NCBI RefSeq assembly: GCF_004114915.1
Contig: NZ_CP022219.1
Location: 4,556,501 to 4,620,500 of the forward strand
DNA: 64,000 nucleotides
Direction of reading: 5' to 3'
Origin: Bradyrhizobium guangxiense
GTDB taxonomy: Bacteria; Pseudomonadota; Alphaproteobacteria; Rhizobiales; Xanthobacteraceae
Shown here: positions 44,467-53,097 of the stretch, in pieces
Numbering within the stretch: position 1 is the stretch's first letter
Layout: every line of letters begins with the position of its first letter
The notes under the pieces: model-generated
Seen by the model: the letters and a program-made list of their open reading frames with translations, nothing else
The model's database searches: none
What the model was told of the DNA's origin: nothing
Translations under genes and position numbers: made by a program

Positions 44467-45867
44467 ATGAGCTCCTCCAAGACGATCCTGATCACGACGC
44501 TTGCCGAATACCAGACCCGGTTCTGGATTCCGGTGGCGCAGCGTCTGCGCGCGTCAGGATGCGGGGTCGAACTGCTCGCCTTTGACGATCGCAGCGCCGA
44601 GATGGCGGCGGCCGCGGGCGTGCCGGTCACGAACATGTACCGCGAGGGCCTCAAGGCCGGCCCCTCGCCCGATGAGCGGGCGGCTTTTGATGCACGGATC
44701 GAAGCCTATGGCCTCGACGGCTCCAATTTCCTGTTCAGCCATGAGCGCTTCACTTTCGGAATCCGCGACAGCGCGGCGCTGCGCCGGCGTTTCATGATTT
44801 ACGCCAACGCCATGGAGGCGTTGCTCGACCGTCTCGCGGGGCAAGGCAAGCATGCCGTGCTGGTGCAGGAGCTCGGCGGCTTTCTCTCGGTGATCTCGAG
44901 CTTCTACGCTGCGAAGCGTCGCGGTATCCGCAATTGGTTCATCGAGCCGTCATTCTTCCGCGGCCGGATGTACTTCACGCCGGACAGTCTTGCCGCGCCG
45001 CAGGTGATGGCAAGACCTGCGGATGAGGTGTCGCGCGAAGTGCGCAGCTATCTCGACGACACCCTGAAGCAGCAGGCCATCGTTATCCCCAAGAAGGACC
45101 AGCATCATTATTCGGCGGCCTTCAAGAAGGTGGTCAACCTGCGCAACTCGCGCCGCTTCGCCGAGAAACTCTGGGACCAGTTCGCGCTCGGCAAGCACCA
45201 GGAATTCGGGCACAATCTGCGCCACGCCCGCGTGCATGCCGCGATGGCACTCAACGCGACACGGCTGAAGAAGCTCTATCGTCCAATCCCGGACAAGCGG
45301 TTCGTCTATTATCCCTTCCACGTGCCGGCCGACATGGCCCTGACCCTGCGCTCGCCGGACTATCTCGATCAGGTTGCGACCGTCGATTTCCTGCTGCGGA
45401 CGATTCCGGATTCGCACGTGCTGGTGGCGAAGGAGCACCCCGCCCAAATCGGCGCGATCTCCGCCGATCGCCTGTTCGAGCTGGCGCGCCGCTTCGACAA
45501 TTTCGTGCTGCTGCCGCCGCAGACCAACAATTACACCGTGCTGAACCGCTCCGACGCCGTCATATCCGTCAACAGCAAATCCGGCGCTGAGGCGCTCCTG
45601 CTCGGCAAGCCGGTCGTGGTGATGGGTGACGCCTTCTACAGCTCATGTCCGCTGATCTATGCCGCCGACCGCCTGCGCGACGTGCCGACACGCCTGCGCG
45701 AGGCGCTGCGGGACGGCCCATTCGACCCGGCCAGGGGCGCCCCCTATTTCGAGGCCGCCTGGCGGCGGTCGTTTCCGGGCGAGCTCTATATCAGCGACGC
45801 CACACAGCTCGACACTTTCGCGGACTCGTTGCGCGCCGCGGTAGTCGAGACCGCCGTTGCCGGTTGA
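44467..45867 (+). CDS. Capsule polysaccharide synthesis-type transferase (KpsS/LipB-like)
   Basis: A 466-residue cytosolic protein on the opposite strand from pseG, with 163 bases between starts. The C-terminal half has the capsule-synthesis signature: RFVYYPFHVPADMALTLRSP, HVLVAKEHPAQIGAISADRL and DAVISVNSKSGAEALLLGKP followed by VVVMGDAFYS. Related proteins transfer Kdo or other acidic sugars. The N-terminal half (TILITTLAEYQTRFWIPVAQ, LVQELGGFLSVISSFYAAKR) is the acceptor domain. The two acidic sugars made in the island are candidate donors. GT2 follows with no gap. Confidence 0.75.
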   Translation: MSSSKTILITTLAEYQTRFWIPVAQRLRASGCGVELLAFDDRSAEMAAAAGVPVTNMYREGLKAGPSPDERAAFDARIEAYGLDGSNFLFSHERFTFGIRDSAALRRRFMIYANAMEALLDRLAGQGKHAVLVQELGGFLSVISSFYAAKRRGIRNWFIEPSFFRGRMYFTPDSLAAPQVMARPADEVSREVRSYLDDTLKQQAIVIPKKDQHHYSAAFKKVVNLRNSRRFAEKLWDQFALGKHQEFGHNLRHARVHAAMALNATRLKKLYRPIPDKRFVYYPFHVPADMALTLRSPDYLDQVATVDFLLRTIPDSHVLVAKEHPAQIGAISADRLFELARRFDNFVLLPPQTNNYTVLNRSDAVISVNSKSGAEALLLGKPVVVMGDAFYSSCPLIYAADRLRDVPTRLREALRDGPFDPARGAPYFEAAWRRSFPGELYISDATQLDTFADSLRAAVVETAVAG

Positions 45868-46629
45868 ATGGATTGCGAGATGCCCCTCGTCTCGATCATC
45901 ACGCCATCCTGGAACGTCGAACGCTTCATCGAGGAAACAGTCGCTTCGGTACAGGCCCAAACCTTCGGTGACTGGGAGCTGCTGATCGCCGATGACTGCT
46001 CGACCGATCGCACGCCCGCGATCGTGGCCGAGATCGGCGCGCGCGATCCGCGCGTCAAGCTGATCCGGATGCCGAAGAACGGCGGTCCGGCGCTGGCGCG
46101 CCAGGCGGCGATCGACAAGGCCGAAGGTCGCTATCTCGCATTCCTCGACAGCGACGACCTATGGCTGCCCACGAAGCTCGAACACCAGCTCGCCTTTGCC
46201 CGCGACAAGCGCGCGGCGCTCAGCTACACCGCGTTTCGCCGCATCGATGAAGCCAATACCATGGCGGGCCGGCTGATCGAAGTGCCGGCAGAGCTGAGCT
46301 ATGACCAGCTCCTGAAGAACACCTCAATCGCGACACTGACGGCGCTGGTTGACCGCGAGATTTCAGGTCCCGTCGCCATGACCAACGAGGGCTATGACGA
46401 TTTTTGCCTGTGGCTGTCTATCCTCCGCCGCGGTCACATTGCCCACGGCCTCAACGAGGACCTGGCGCGTTATCGTGTCAGAGGTTCGTCCGTCTCCAGC
46501 CGCCCGGTGCGCTCTGCCAAATGGGTCTGGAACATCTATCGCAACATCGAGCAGCTGCCGTTGCTCAAATCGGCCTGGTGCTTCGGCCATTGGGGCGCGC
46601 GGGCGTGGTTGAAGCGGCGAGAGTTCTAA
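45868..46629 (+). CDS. Family 2 glycosyltransferase
   Basis: A 253-residue GT-A enzyme: PLVSIITPSWNVERFIEETV with the donor-site Asp pair in WELLIADDCSTDRTPAIVAE, GPALARQAAIDKAEGRYLAF with LDSDD (metal site), and a C-terminal region with YDDFCLWLSILRRGHIAHGL. The ATG at 45868 follows directly on the previous stop; ATG at 45880 is also possible. The closest look is to small enterobacterial O-antigen transferases (TIGR-type amylovoran/WcaA-like). It is the only classical GT in the island, so other transferases for the repeat unit must be elsewhere. Confidence 0.85.
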   Translation: MDCEMPLVSIITPSWNVERFIEETVASVQAQTFGDWELLIADDCSTDRTPAIVAEIGARDPRVKLIRMPKNGGPALARQAAIDKAEGRYLAFLDSDDLWLPTKLEHQLAFARDKRAALSYTAFRRIDEANTMAGRLIEVPAELSYDQLLKNTSIATLTALVDREISGPVAMTNEGYDDFCLWLSILRRGHIAHGLNEDLARYRVRGSSVSSRPVRSAKWVWNIYRNIEQLPLLKSAWCFGHWGARAWLKRREF

Positions 46630-46792
46630 GCTGATCGCGGCACCGCGGGACGACCGGTTTGAAAAAGTGCGAAAACAACCCCATGCACAGTAGCGGTGTT
46701 TAATTACCTCTCTCTAAGCCATTTGGCTATTGGCGAGTCCGGCCGTTGCCGATACCACTCCTCAAGCTGCCCGGCCGGGTATTTTGGAACCG

Positions 46793-47758
46793 ATGATGCC
46801 GTTTGAAAGCTACAAGAACAGCCGCATCCTCGTGACAGGCGGCGCCGGGTTCATCGGATCGCACCTCTGCGAACGACTGCTCGCGGCCGGGGCCGAAGTT
46901 GTGTCCGCGGACAATTATTTCACCGGCAGCCGGCGCAACATTGCCCATCTGCTTGCAAATCCGCTGTTCGAGGCGGTTAGGCACGATGTTACCTTCCCCC
47001 TCTATATCGAGGTCGATGCGATCTTCAACCTGGCCTGCCCGGCCTCGCCGATCCATTACCAGCGCGATCCCGTGCAGACCACCAAGACCTCGGTGCACGG
47101 CGCGATCAACATGCTGGGCCTCGCCAAACGGCTCAAGGCACGCATCTTCCAGGCCTCGACCAGCGAGGTCTATGGCGACCCGCTGATCCATCCGCAGACC
47201 GAGGATTATTGGGGCAACGTCAACCCGATCGGCATCCGCTCCTGCTATGACGAGGGCAAGCGCTGCGCCGAGACGCTGTTCTTCGACTACTGGCGCCAGC
47301 ACGGCCTGCCGATCAAGATCGCGCGCATCTTCAACACCTACGGGCCGCGGATGCAGCCCAACGACGGCCGCGTGGTGTCGTCGTTCATCGTCCAGGCGCT
47401 CCAGGGCGAACCGATTACAGTGTTCGGCGACGGCGGCCAGACTCGCTCGTTTTGCTATGTCGACGACCTCGTCGAGGCCATCACCCGGCTGATGGCGACG
47501 AACGAAGACGTCACCGGTCCGATCAACCTCGGCAACAATTCCGAGTTCACCATCCGCGAGCTGGCCGAGAAGGTCATCAAGCTCACCGGCTCGCGCTCCA
47601 AGCTCGAGTTCAAGCCGCTGCCGCAGGACGATCCGCGACAGCGGCAACCCAACCTCACCAAGGCCAAGGCCATCTTGAATTGGGAACCGAAAGTCGCGCT
47701 CGAGGACGGCCTGAAGGAGACGATTGCCTATTTCAAGCACTCGCTCGAGTTCGCCTGA
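46793..47758 (+). CDS. UDP-glucuronate decarboxylase (UDP-xylose synthase) family
   Basis: The product is 321 residues from ATG at 46793 (46796 possible; the TTG at 46730 adds unlikely residues). It is an extended [91 protein letters not shown] (Tyr-x3-Lys), [10 protein letters not shown] and [18 protein letters not shown]. These match UXS, which turns UDP-glucuronate into UDP-xylose. It probably supplies xylose to a surface glycan, but other pentose uses are possible. It is separated from the GT2 gene by about 160 bases. Confidence 0.88.
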   Translation: MMPFESYKNSRILVTGGAGFIGSHLCERLLAAGAEVVSADNYFTGSRRNIAHLLANPLFEAVRHDVTFPLYIEVDAIFNLACPASPIHYQRDPVQTTKTSVHGAINMLGLAKRLKARIFQASTSEVYGDPLIHPQTEDYWGNVNPIGIRSCYDEGKRCAETLFFDYWRQHGLPIKIARIFNTYGPRMQPNDGRVVSSFIVQALQGEPITVFGDGGQTRSFCYVDDLVEAITRLMATNEDVTGPINLGNNSEFTIRELAEKVIKLTGSRSKLEFKPLPQDDPRQRQPNLTKAKAILNWEPKVALEDGLKETIAYFKHSLEFA

Positions 47759-47851
47759 TTTGATGCACGGCTCCCACGATGGCTTGCCTCTCGAACATCA
47801 TCTCAGTCCGCGATCTCGACTGCGGCGCTTGGCGGGTGCACTTTTCAGCCC

Positions 47852-47955
47852 AAAGCATGATCCGGAAAAGTGCGAAGCGGTTTTCCGGGAATGATCATGC
47901 GCAAACAACAACCTAAAGCGCGATGACGATTCATCTAAATCTCATCGCGCTTTAG
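47852..47955 (-). repeat. Double-hairpin intergenic repeat, copy 2 (inverted)
   Basis: Read on the minus strand, it begins at the serralysin stop (CTAAAGCGCGATGA), continues through a 15-base loop, and closes with TCATCGCGCTTTAG, a perfect 14-base stem. The second hairpin is GCATGATCATTCCCGGAAAA with TTTTCCGGATCATGC. It corresponds closely to copy 1 at 31311-31412 but is inverted. It probably ends the protease transcript. Confidence 0.78.
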
Positions 47956-50900
47956 TGAAATAGGAAGGTTCGCATCAGAAGCTCAGTGATGTGGGATGGG
48001 CTTGAATGGTCAGTAGAGGAGAAGGCCTGATCACTCCGCTGGCCTTCCCAAGATCCATGATCAAACGAGGACGCTTGCGTCTCCAAGAGCAATCCAATGT
48101 CAAGCAGGCGGCTTGAAAGATCCGGCAATCCGCTATGGATAGAACTGGTATCCGTCTTACCAGTGAGCTCGATTCCAGGTTGGAAAACGAAACCTTCGTT
48201 GTGCCGCTGGAGAAGCTCCGTTGCAGATGATGCGTCGGCCCCAGCAGCCGCCGGAGGAACTCCAATGGTCCCATCGCCATTGAGGTCTTGCTGGAAGGTG
48301 GTCTCGATCGATCGAAGTGATGCGTTCGTCCCCGTCACCTGGGGGACGATATTGGCCGTGTAGTTGCCGTTGCTGTCCGTGCTCCAGACCGTGTAGAGAC
48401 CTGTCGCCGCGTCCTTCCAGGCCACGTCGTATCCGCCGCCGGTCTGCTCCGCTGCGATAGGCGCCCAGGTCCCGAACGCAGTGGCGCTGACCGGCGAGCC
48501 GGAGTACTTCAGGACAGGTCCGCTGCCCGTGCTGATGGCCTCGAGAAAGAAATTGTCTCCCGTCTGCACCAGCTTGGTCGAGCCCTGCGCCTCAAGCGTG
48601 ACGGTGGGAATACCGATGGTCCCATCGCCATTGAGGTCTTGCTGGAAGGTGGTCTCGATCGATTGAAGTGATGCGTTCGTCCCCGTCACCTGGGGAACGA
48701 TATTGGCCGTGTGGTTGCCGTTGCTGTCCGTGCTCCAGACCGTGTAGAGACCTGTCGCCGCGTCCTTCCAGGCCACGTCGTATCCGCCGCCGGTCTGCTC
48801 CGCTGCGATGGGCGCCCAGGTCCCGAACGCAAGGGCGCTGACCGGCGAGCCGGAGTACTTCAGGACAGGCCCGCTGCCCGTGCTGATGGCCTCGAGATAG
48901 AAATTGTCTCCCGTCTGCACCAGCTTGGTCGAGCCCTGCGCCTCAAGCGTGACGCTGGGAATACCGATGGTCCCATCGCCATTGAGGTCTTGCTGGAAGG
49001 TGGTCTCGATCGATCGAAGTGATGCGTCCGTCCCCGTCACCTGGGGGACGATATTGGCCGTGTAATTGCCGTTGCTGTCCGTGCTCCAGACCGTGTAGAG
49101 ACCTGTCGCCGCGTCCTTCCAGGCCACGTCGTATCCGCCGCCGGTCTGCTCCGCTGCGATAGGCGCCCAGGTCCCGAACGCAGTGGCGCTGACCGGCGAG
49201 CCGGAGTACTTCAGGACAGGTCCGCTGCCCGTGCTGATGGCCTCGAGAAAGAAATTGTCTCCCGTCTGCACCAGCTTGGTCGAGCCCTGCGCCTCAAGCG
49301 TGACGGTGGGTATACCGATGGTCCCATCGCCATTGAGGTCTTGCTGGAAGGTGGTCTCGATCGATTGAAGTGATGCGTTCGTCCCCGTCACCTGGGGAAC
49401 GATATTGGCCGTGTAGTTGCCGTTGCTGTCCGTGCTCCAGACCGTGTAGAGACCTGTCGCCGTGTCCCTCCAGGCCACGTCGTATCCGCCGCCGGTCTGC
49501 TCCGCTGCGATGGGCGCCCAGGTCCCGAACGCAAGGGCGCTGACCGGCGAGCCGGAGTACTTCAGGACAGGCCCGCTGCCCGTGCTGATGGCCTCGAGAT
49601 AGAAATTGTCTCCCGTCTGCACCAGCTTGGTCGAGCCCTGCGCCTCGAGCGTGGCGCTGGGAATACCGATGGTCCCATCGCCATTGAGGTCTTGCTGGAA
49701 GGTGGTCTCGATCGATCGAAGTGATGCGTTCGTCCCCGTCACCTGGGGAACGATATTGGCCGTGTAGTTGCCGTTGCTGTCCGTGCTCCAGACCGTGTAG
49801 AGACCTGTCGCCGTGTCCCTCCAGGCCACGTCGTATCCGCTGCCGGTCTGCTCCGCTGCGATAGGCGCCCAGGTCCCAAACGCAGTGGCGCTGACCGGCG
49901 AGCCGGAGTACTTCAGGACAGGCCCGCTGCCCGTGCTGATGGCCTTAAGATAGAAATTGTCTCCCGTCTGCACCAGACTAGTCGACCCGATCGCCTCGAT
50001 CGCAACGTTGATCACGCTGACGCTTGCAATCGTGCTATCGGCGAACTGAAGATATTCGACGCCGGTGATGGTGTCGGTACCGTCAGGCGAGCCGGAGCGC
50101 TGATCGGCTATGGTGAAGGTCTGCGTACTCGCGTTGTACGAAATCGTGTAGCTCGCCCGGTTGCCCGAAAACACGGCGGTGTCGGTGCCGACGCCGCCGA
50201 TGATGGTGTCGTTGCCCGCCCCGCCGGTAATGGTGTCGTTACCACTGCCGCCGTTCAGCGTATTGGCGGTGGAGTTGCCGACGATGGTGTCATTGCCGGA
50301 TCCACCGATGGCGTTGTCGATGTAGGAGCGGGCGTCGCCGCTATAGAGATAGGCGTTGTAGACGTTGCCCGACGCGTAATGGCCGTCGCCGAGATACGCC
50401 AGCTGCACCGAGGAGAACACCGACGAGGCGCCGGGATTGAGGTTGATGCTAAGGTTGGTCGTGTAGTTCGACAGGTCATAGGTGTCGACGCCGCCGCCGT
50501 CCCAGACCGTCTCGTAGATGCGGTTGGCCGAGCCGCCGGCGCCGCCGCCCGGCGCCAGCTGCCCAACACCGTTGATGAACTCCTGGCCGGTGGTCGGATT
50601 CCAGGTGTAGACGGTGTTGCCGCTTTGGGTCGTATAGTCCGCGCCGTACATCGTCTGGAGCGCGAGGATATCGTTGGCCATGTAGGTCTGAGGATAGCCA
50701 TACGCCTCGTTGGTGTAGCCGGACGTGGTCGAAGCGCCGACATAGCTGCGGTAGCTCATGACGGTGTATTCGCTGTCGTCATGCGCGCTCGGCACCGCGA
50801 CGTTGGCGGGGCCGCCGGCCTCCTGGCTGTGCTTGAGGCCAAAGGCATGGCCGAGCTCGTGCAGCGCGGTCGTGAAGTAATAGTTGCCGAGCTTGGCCAG

Positions 50901-51278
50901 CGAGAAATTATATTGGGTGCCGAACCAGACGTCGCCGCCGGGCGCGTAGTTACCGGGATAGTAGGCGTAGGCGGTCGGATTGGCCGCCGGCGACTGCGCG
51001 ATCATGATGTCGGCGCCGTTCGTGCCCGCGTACTGGATGTTGGCGTTGGTGTAGCTGAGGATCAGCCCGATCGCGTAATTGATCGCCGCCTGGATCTGGG
51101 TGGGCGCCGCGGCAAAGCCCGACGTAGTCGGCTCGCTGTCGCCGCCGCTGTAGGGATTGGCATAGTCGCTCGGTGCGTCAGGAAAGCTGTAGGTGATCGT
51201 GCCTGACCATTTGTAGCCCGACAGCAGGCCATCGATCTCGGCGTTGTTGGTGGCACTGACATTTACAGCGGTAGCCAA
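47952..51278 (-). CDS. Serralysin-like metalloprotease with RTX and five W-rich repeats
   Basis: The product is 1108 residues from the TTG at 51278, chosen because GGAG lies eight bases upstream; a GTG at 51323 is possible. The order is: an M10-type catalytic domain with zinc motif TALHELGHAFGLKHSQ near residue 150 and Met-turn YTVMSYRSY; a peptidase C-terminal/RTX stretch of GGSGNDTI-type nonapeptides near residues 335-380; five tandem 117-residue modules, each with SGYDVAWRD/WSTDSNGNY and a calcium-loop-like DLNGDGTIG (W_rich_C type); then a polar tail. RTX proteases leave by type I secretion without a signal peptide, fitting the N-terminus. No secretion genes are near. Confidence 0.85.
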   Translation of the reverse strand: MATAVNVSATNNAEIDGLLSGYKWSGTITYSFPDAPSDYANPYSGGDSEPTTSGFAAAPTQIQAAINYAIGLILSYTNANIQYAGTNGADIMIAQSPAANPTAYAYYPGNYAPGGDVWFGTQYNFSLAKLGNYYFTTALHELGHAFGLKHSQEAGGPANVAVPSAHDDSEYTVMSYRSYVGASTTSGYTNEAYGYPQTYMANDILALQTMYGADYTTQSGNTVYTWNPTTGQEFINGVGQLAPGGGAGGSANRIYETVWDGGGVDTYDLSNYTTNLSINLNPGASSVFSSVQLAYLGDGHYASGNVYNAYLYSGDARSYIDNAIGGSGNDTIVGNSTANTLNGGSGNDTITGGAGNDTIIGGVGTDTAVFSGNRASYTISYNASTQTFTIADQRSGSPDGTDTITGVEYLQFADSTIASVSVINVAIEAIGSTSLVQTGDNFYLKAISTGSGPVLKYSGSPVSATAFGTWAPIAAEQTGSGYDVAWRDTATGLYTVWSTDSNGNYTANIVPQVTGTNASLRSIETTFQQDLNGDGTIGIPSATLEAQGSTKLVQTGDNFYLEAISTGSGPVLKYSGSPVSALAFGTWAPIAAEQTGGGYDVAWRDTATGLYTVWSTDSNGNYTANIVPQVTGTNASLQSIETTFQQDLNGDGTIGIPTVTLEAQGSTKLVQTGDNFFLEAISTGSGPVLKYSGSPVSATAFGTWAPIAAEQTGGGYDVAWKDAATGLYTVWSTDSNGNYTANIVPQVTGTDASLRSIETTFQQDLNGDGTIGIPSVTLEAQGSTKLVQTGDNFYLEAISTGSGPVLKYSGSPVSALAFGTWAPIAAEQTGGGYDVAWKDAATGLYTVWSTDSNGNHTANIVPQVTGTNASLQSIETTFQQDLNGDGTIGIPTVTLEAQGSTKLVQTGDNFFLEAISTGSGPVLKYSGSPVSATAFGTWAPIAAEQTGGGYDVAWKDAATGLYTVWSTDSNGNYTANIVPQVTGTNASLRSIETTFQQDLNGDGTIGVPPAAAGADASSATELLQRHNEGFVFQPGIELTGKTDTSSIHSGLPDLSSRLLDIGLLLETQASSFDHGSWEGQRSDQAFSSTDHSSPSHITELLMRTFLFH
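48265..50019. repeat. Five tandem 351-bp coding repeats, alternating A-B-A-B-A
   Basis: The word ATGGTCCCATCGCCATTGAG recurs at 48265, 48616, 48967, 49318 and 49669, exactly 351 bases apart, except that the edges of the array differ slightly. The units alternate: units 1, 3 and 5 (from the protein N-terminus) encode SATAFG and LRSIE, while units 2 and 4 encode SALAFG and LQSIE. This points to duplication of a 702-base two-unit block. The array is fully inside the protease gene and in frame. Confidence 0.9.
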
Positions 51279-51476
51279 TTGAATCTCCAAAGCAACGCGT
51301 CGTGTGATTCGCCGCGAGGGCACATGATTCTAGCTAGAGAGTTAAACGTTTGGTTTAAATGGGGCAGCGGCGTTCGCGGCGCTTCCCTAAGGCAGTGTTA
51401 GCCATCAAATCCCGTAGTCATACGGGAGACGCGCAAAGGTTTCGTTCCCGGAACACCCGTAACTTATAGGGTCTTC

Positions 51477-51779
51477 ATGAAACGACGTTCACTTCGGGCC
51501 GGCCTGCTTGGCGCCCTGGTCGTACTTGCCGGATCGGCCCATCACCCCCTCGGAGGACTGCCTGTCATGGTGGAGAAGGCCAAGGCGGACGACAGCGGCA
51601 AGGCGGCGCGCGCGCCCTCCATGCCGATGGCCCGCGATCCCGCCGTTGCGGTGGCGGAGGAATACCAAGCTGCGCGCCGCAAGGGAACGCGCGAGGCGCT
51701 CGAGCTCTTCATTGCGCGTCACGGCGATGATCCCCTGGCCGAGCAGGCGCGGGCCGGGTTGAAGCGCCTGCCGCGCTGA
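51477..51779 (+). CDS. Small exported protein, unknown function
   Basis: A 100-residue protein. MKRRSLRAGLLGALVVLAGS is a signal-peptide-like start, with a possible cleavage region at about residues 20-37 (AHHPLGG, AKADDSG). The mature part is helical and charged: AVAVAEEYQAARRKGTREAL followed by ELFIARHGDDPLAEQARAGL, reminiscent of a single TPR-like helix pair. I cannot name a family. The 200 bases upstream, which it shares with the divergent protease gene, are AT-richer and hold both promoters. Confidence 0.65.
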   Translation: MKRRSLRAGLLGALVVLAGSAHHPLGGLPVMVEKAKADDSGKAARAPSMPMARDPAVAVAEEYQAARRKGTREALELFIARHGDDPLAEQARAGLKRLPR

Positions 51780-51896
51780 TCGCAGACACCGCATCAGGCA
51801 TGGCATTTCGGCAGGCGGGACCGGCGCCGGGCCGGGCTTGTCGCGTGGTCTTTCGGCACTATGGTAGGCCCGCAATCTGTCCTGGAGCCTTGCAAG

Positions 51897-53090
51897 ATGC
51901 CCTTTCCGCATGCCTCGGAAGCCCTGTCGCGCTTCACCGTGCTCGATCTGACCCGCGTCCGGTCCGGGCCCACCTGCGTGCGGCAGCTGGCGGACTGGGG
52001 GGCGAATGTCATCAAGATCGATGCGCTGACCGAAGACGCCGGCGGCGAGCAGCCGGGCGGCCCCCGGCGAGGCTCCGACTTTCAGAATTTGCATCGCAAC
52101 AAGCGGGCCATGACGCTGAACCTGAAGGACGAGCGCGGGCTGGCCGTGTTCAAGCGCCTTGCAGCCAAGGCCGACGTCGTGGTCGAGAATTTCCGGCCCG
52201 ATGTGAAGAAGAAGCTCGGCATCGACTACGACAGCCTCGCCAAGATCAACCCGCGCATCGTCTATGGCAGCATCTCCGGCTTCGGCCAGGATGGCCCCTA
52301 TCACAAGCGGCCCGGCTTCGATCAGATCGCGCAAGGCATGGGCGGGCTGATGTCGATCACCGGGGCGCCGGGCGAAGGCCCGATGCGCGTCGGCATTCCC
52401 GTCGCCGACCTGACGGCCGGCCTGTTCTGCGCCATGGGCATCCTCACCGCGCTGCTCGAGCGCGAAGTCTCGGGCAAGGGCCAGTGGGTGCAGACCTCGC
52501 TGCTCCAGGCACAGATCTTCATGCTCGACTTCCAGGCCGCGCGCTGGCTGATGGAGAAAGAGGTCGCCAAGCAGGCCGGGAACAACCATCCGACCAGCAT
52601 CCCGACCGGCGTGTTCAAGACCTCTGACGGCTACATCAACATCGCCACCACCGGCGGACGGATCTGGGAACGCTGCGCGCAGGCAATCGGCGCACCGGAA
52701 CTCTATGCCCATCCCGACTATGCCACCGCCCCTGCCCGCTCCAAGAACCGCGACGCGCTCAACGCCGAGATCGAGAAGCGCACCGTGACGAAGTCGACCG
52801 AGACCTGGGTCCGCGAGCTCAACGAGGCCGGCGTGCCCTGCGGGCCGATCTACGCCATCGACCAGATGTTCGATGACGCCCAGGTCCGGCATCTCGGCAT
52901 CGCCCAGGATGTGCCAAACGAGGAGGGCCGCCCTATCCGCCTGGTCGGTCAGCCCGTGACGCTGTCCCGCACGCCGAGCAAGATGGTGGCGCGGCCGCCG
53001 GAATTCGGCGAGCAGACCGACGAGGTGCTGAAAGAGTTCGGCTTCGGCGCCGACGAGATTGCGGGGCTCAGGGACGCCAAGGTGGTGTGA
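51897..53090 (+). CDS. CaiB/BaiF family (class III) CoA-transferase
   Basis: The product is 397 residues from ATG at 51897, with GGAG upstream; ATG at 51861 is possible. The family moves CoA between acids in a ternary mechanism. Motifs are FTVLDLTRVRSGPTCVRQLA with DWGANVIKID, SDFQNLHRNKRAMTLNLKDE, DVVVENFRPDVKKKLGIDYD (catalytic Asp expected in the VENFRP region), GFGQDGPYHKRPGFDQIAQG and VGIPVADLTAGLFCAMGILT. The end LKEFGFGADEIAGLRDAKVV is typical. It is convergent with tctA; together with enoyl-CoA hydratase in the next block it suggests acid-CoA metabolism. The substrate is unknown. Confidence 0.88.
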   Translation: MPFPHASEALSRFTVLDLTRVRSGPTCVRQLADWGANVIKIDALTEDAGGEQPGGPRRGSDFQNLHRNKRAMTLNLKDERGLAVFKRLAAKADVVVENFRPDVKKKLGIDYDSLAKINPRIVYGSISGFGQDGPYHKRPGFDQIAQGMGGLMSITGAPGEGPMRVGIPVADLTAGLFCAMGILTALLEREVSGKGQWVQTSLLQAQIFMLDFQAARWLMEKEVAKQAGNNHPTSIPTGVFKTSDGYINIATTGGRIWERCAQAIGAPELYAHPDYATAPARSKNRDALNAEIEKRTVTKSTETWVRELNEAGVPCGPIYAIDQMFDDAQVRHLGIAQDVPNEEGRPIRLVGQPVTLSRTPSKMVARPPEFGEQTDEVLKEFGFGADEIAGLRDAKVV

Positions 53091-53097
53091 GTCCGAC

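Noticed and set aside
31311..47955. Composite transposon bounded by the inverted repeats
   Set aside because: There is no transposase, no target duplication that I can see, and the repeat is an intergenic hairpin element rather than an insertion sequence.
48265..50019. Direct repeats as a CRISPR array
   Set aside because: The units are 351 bases long, contiguous, in frame and coding, with no short spacers.
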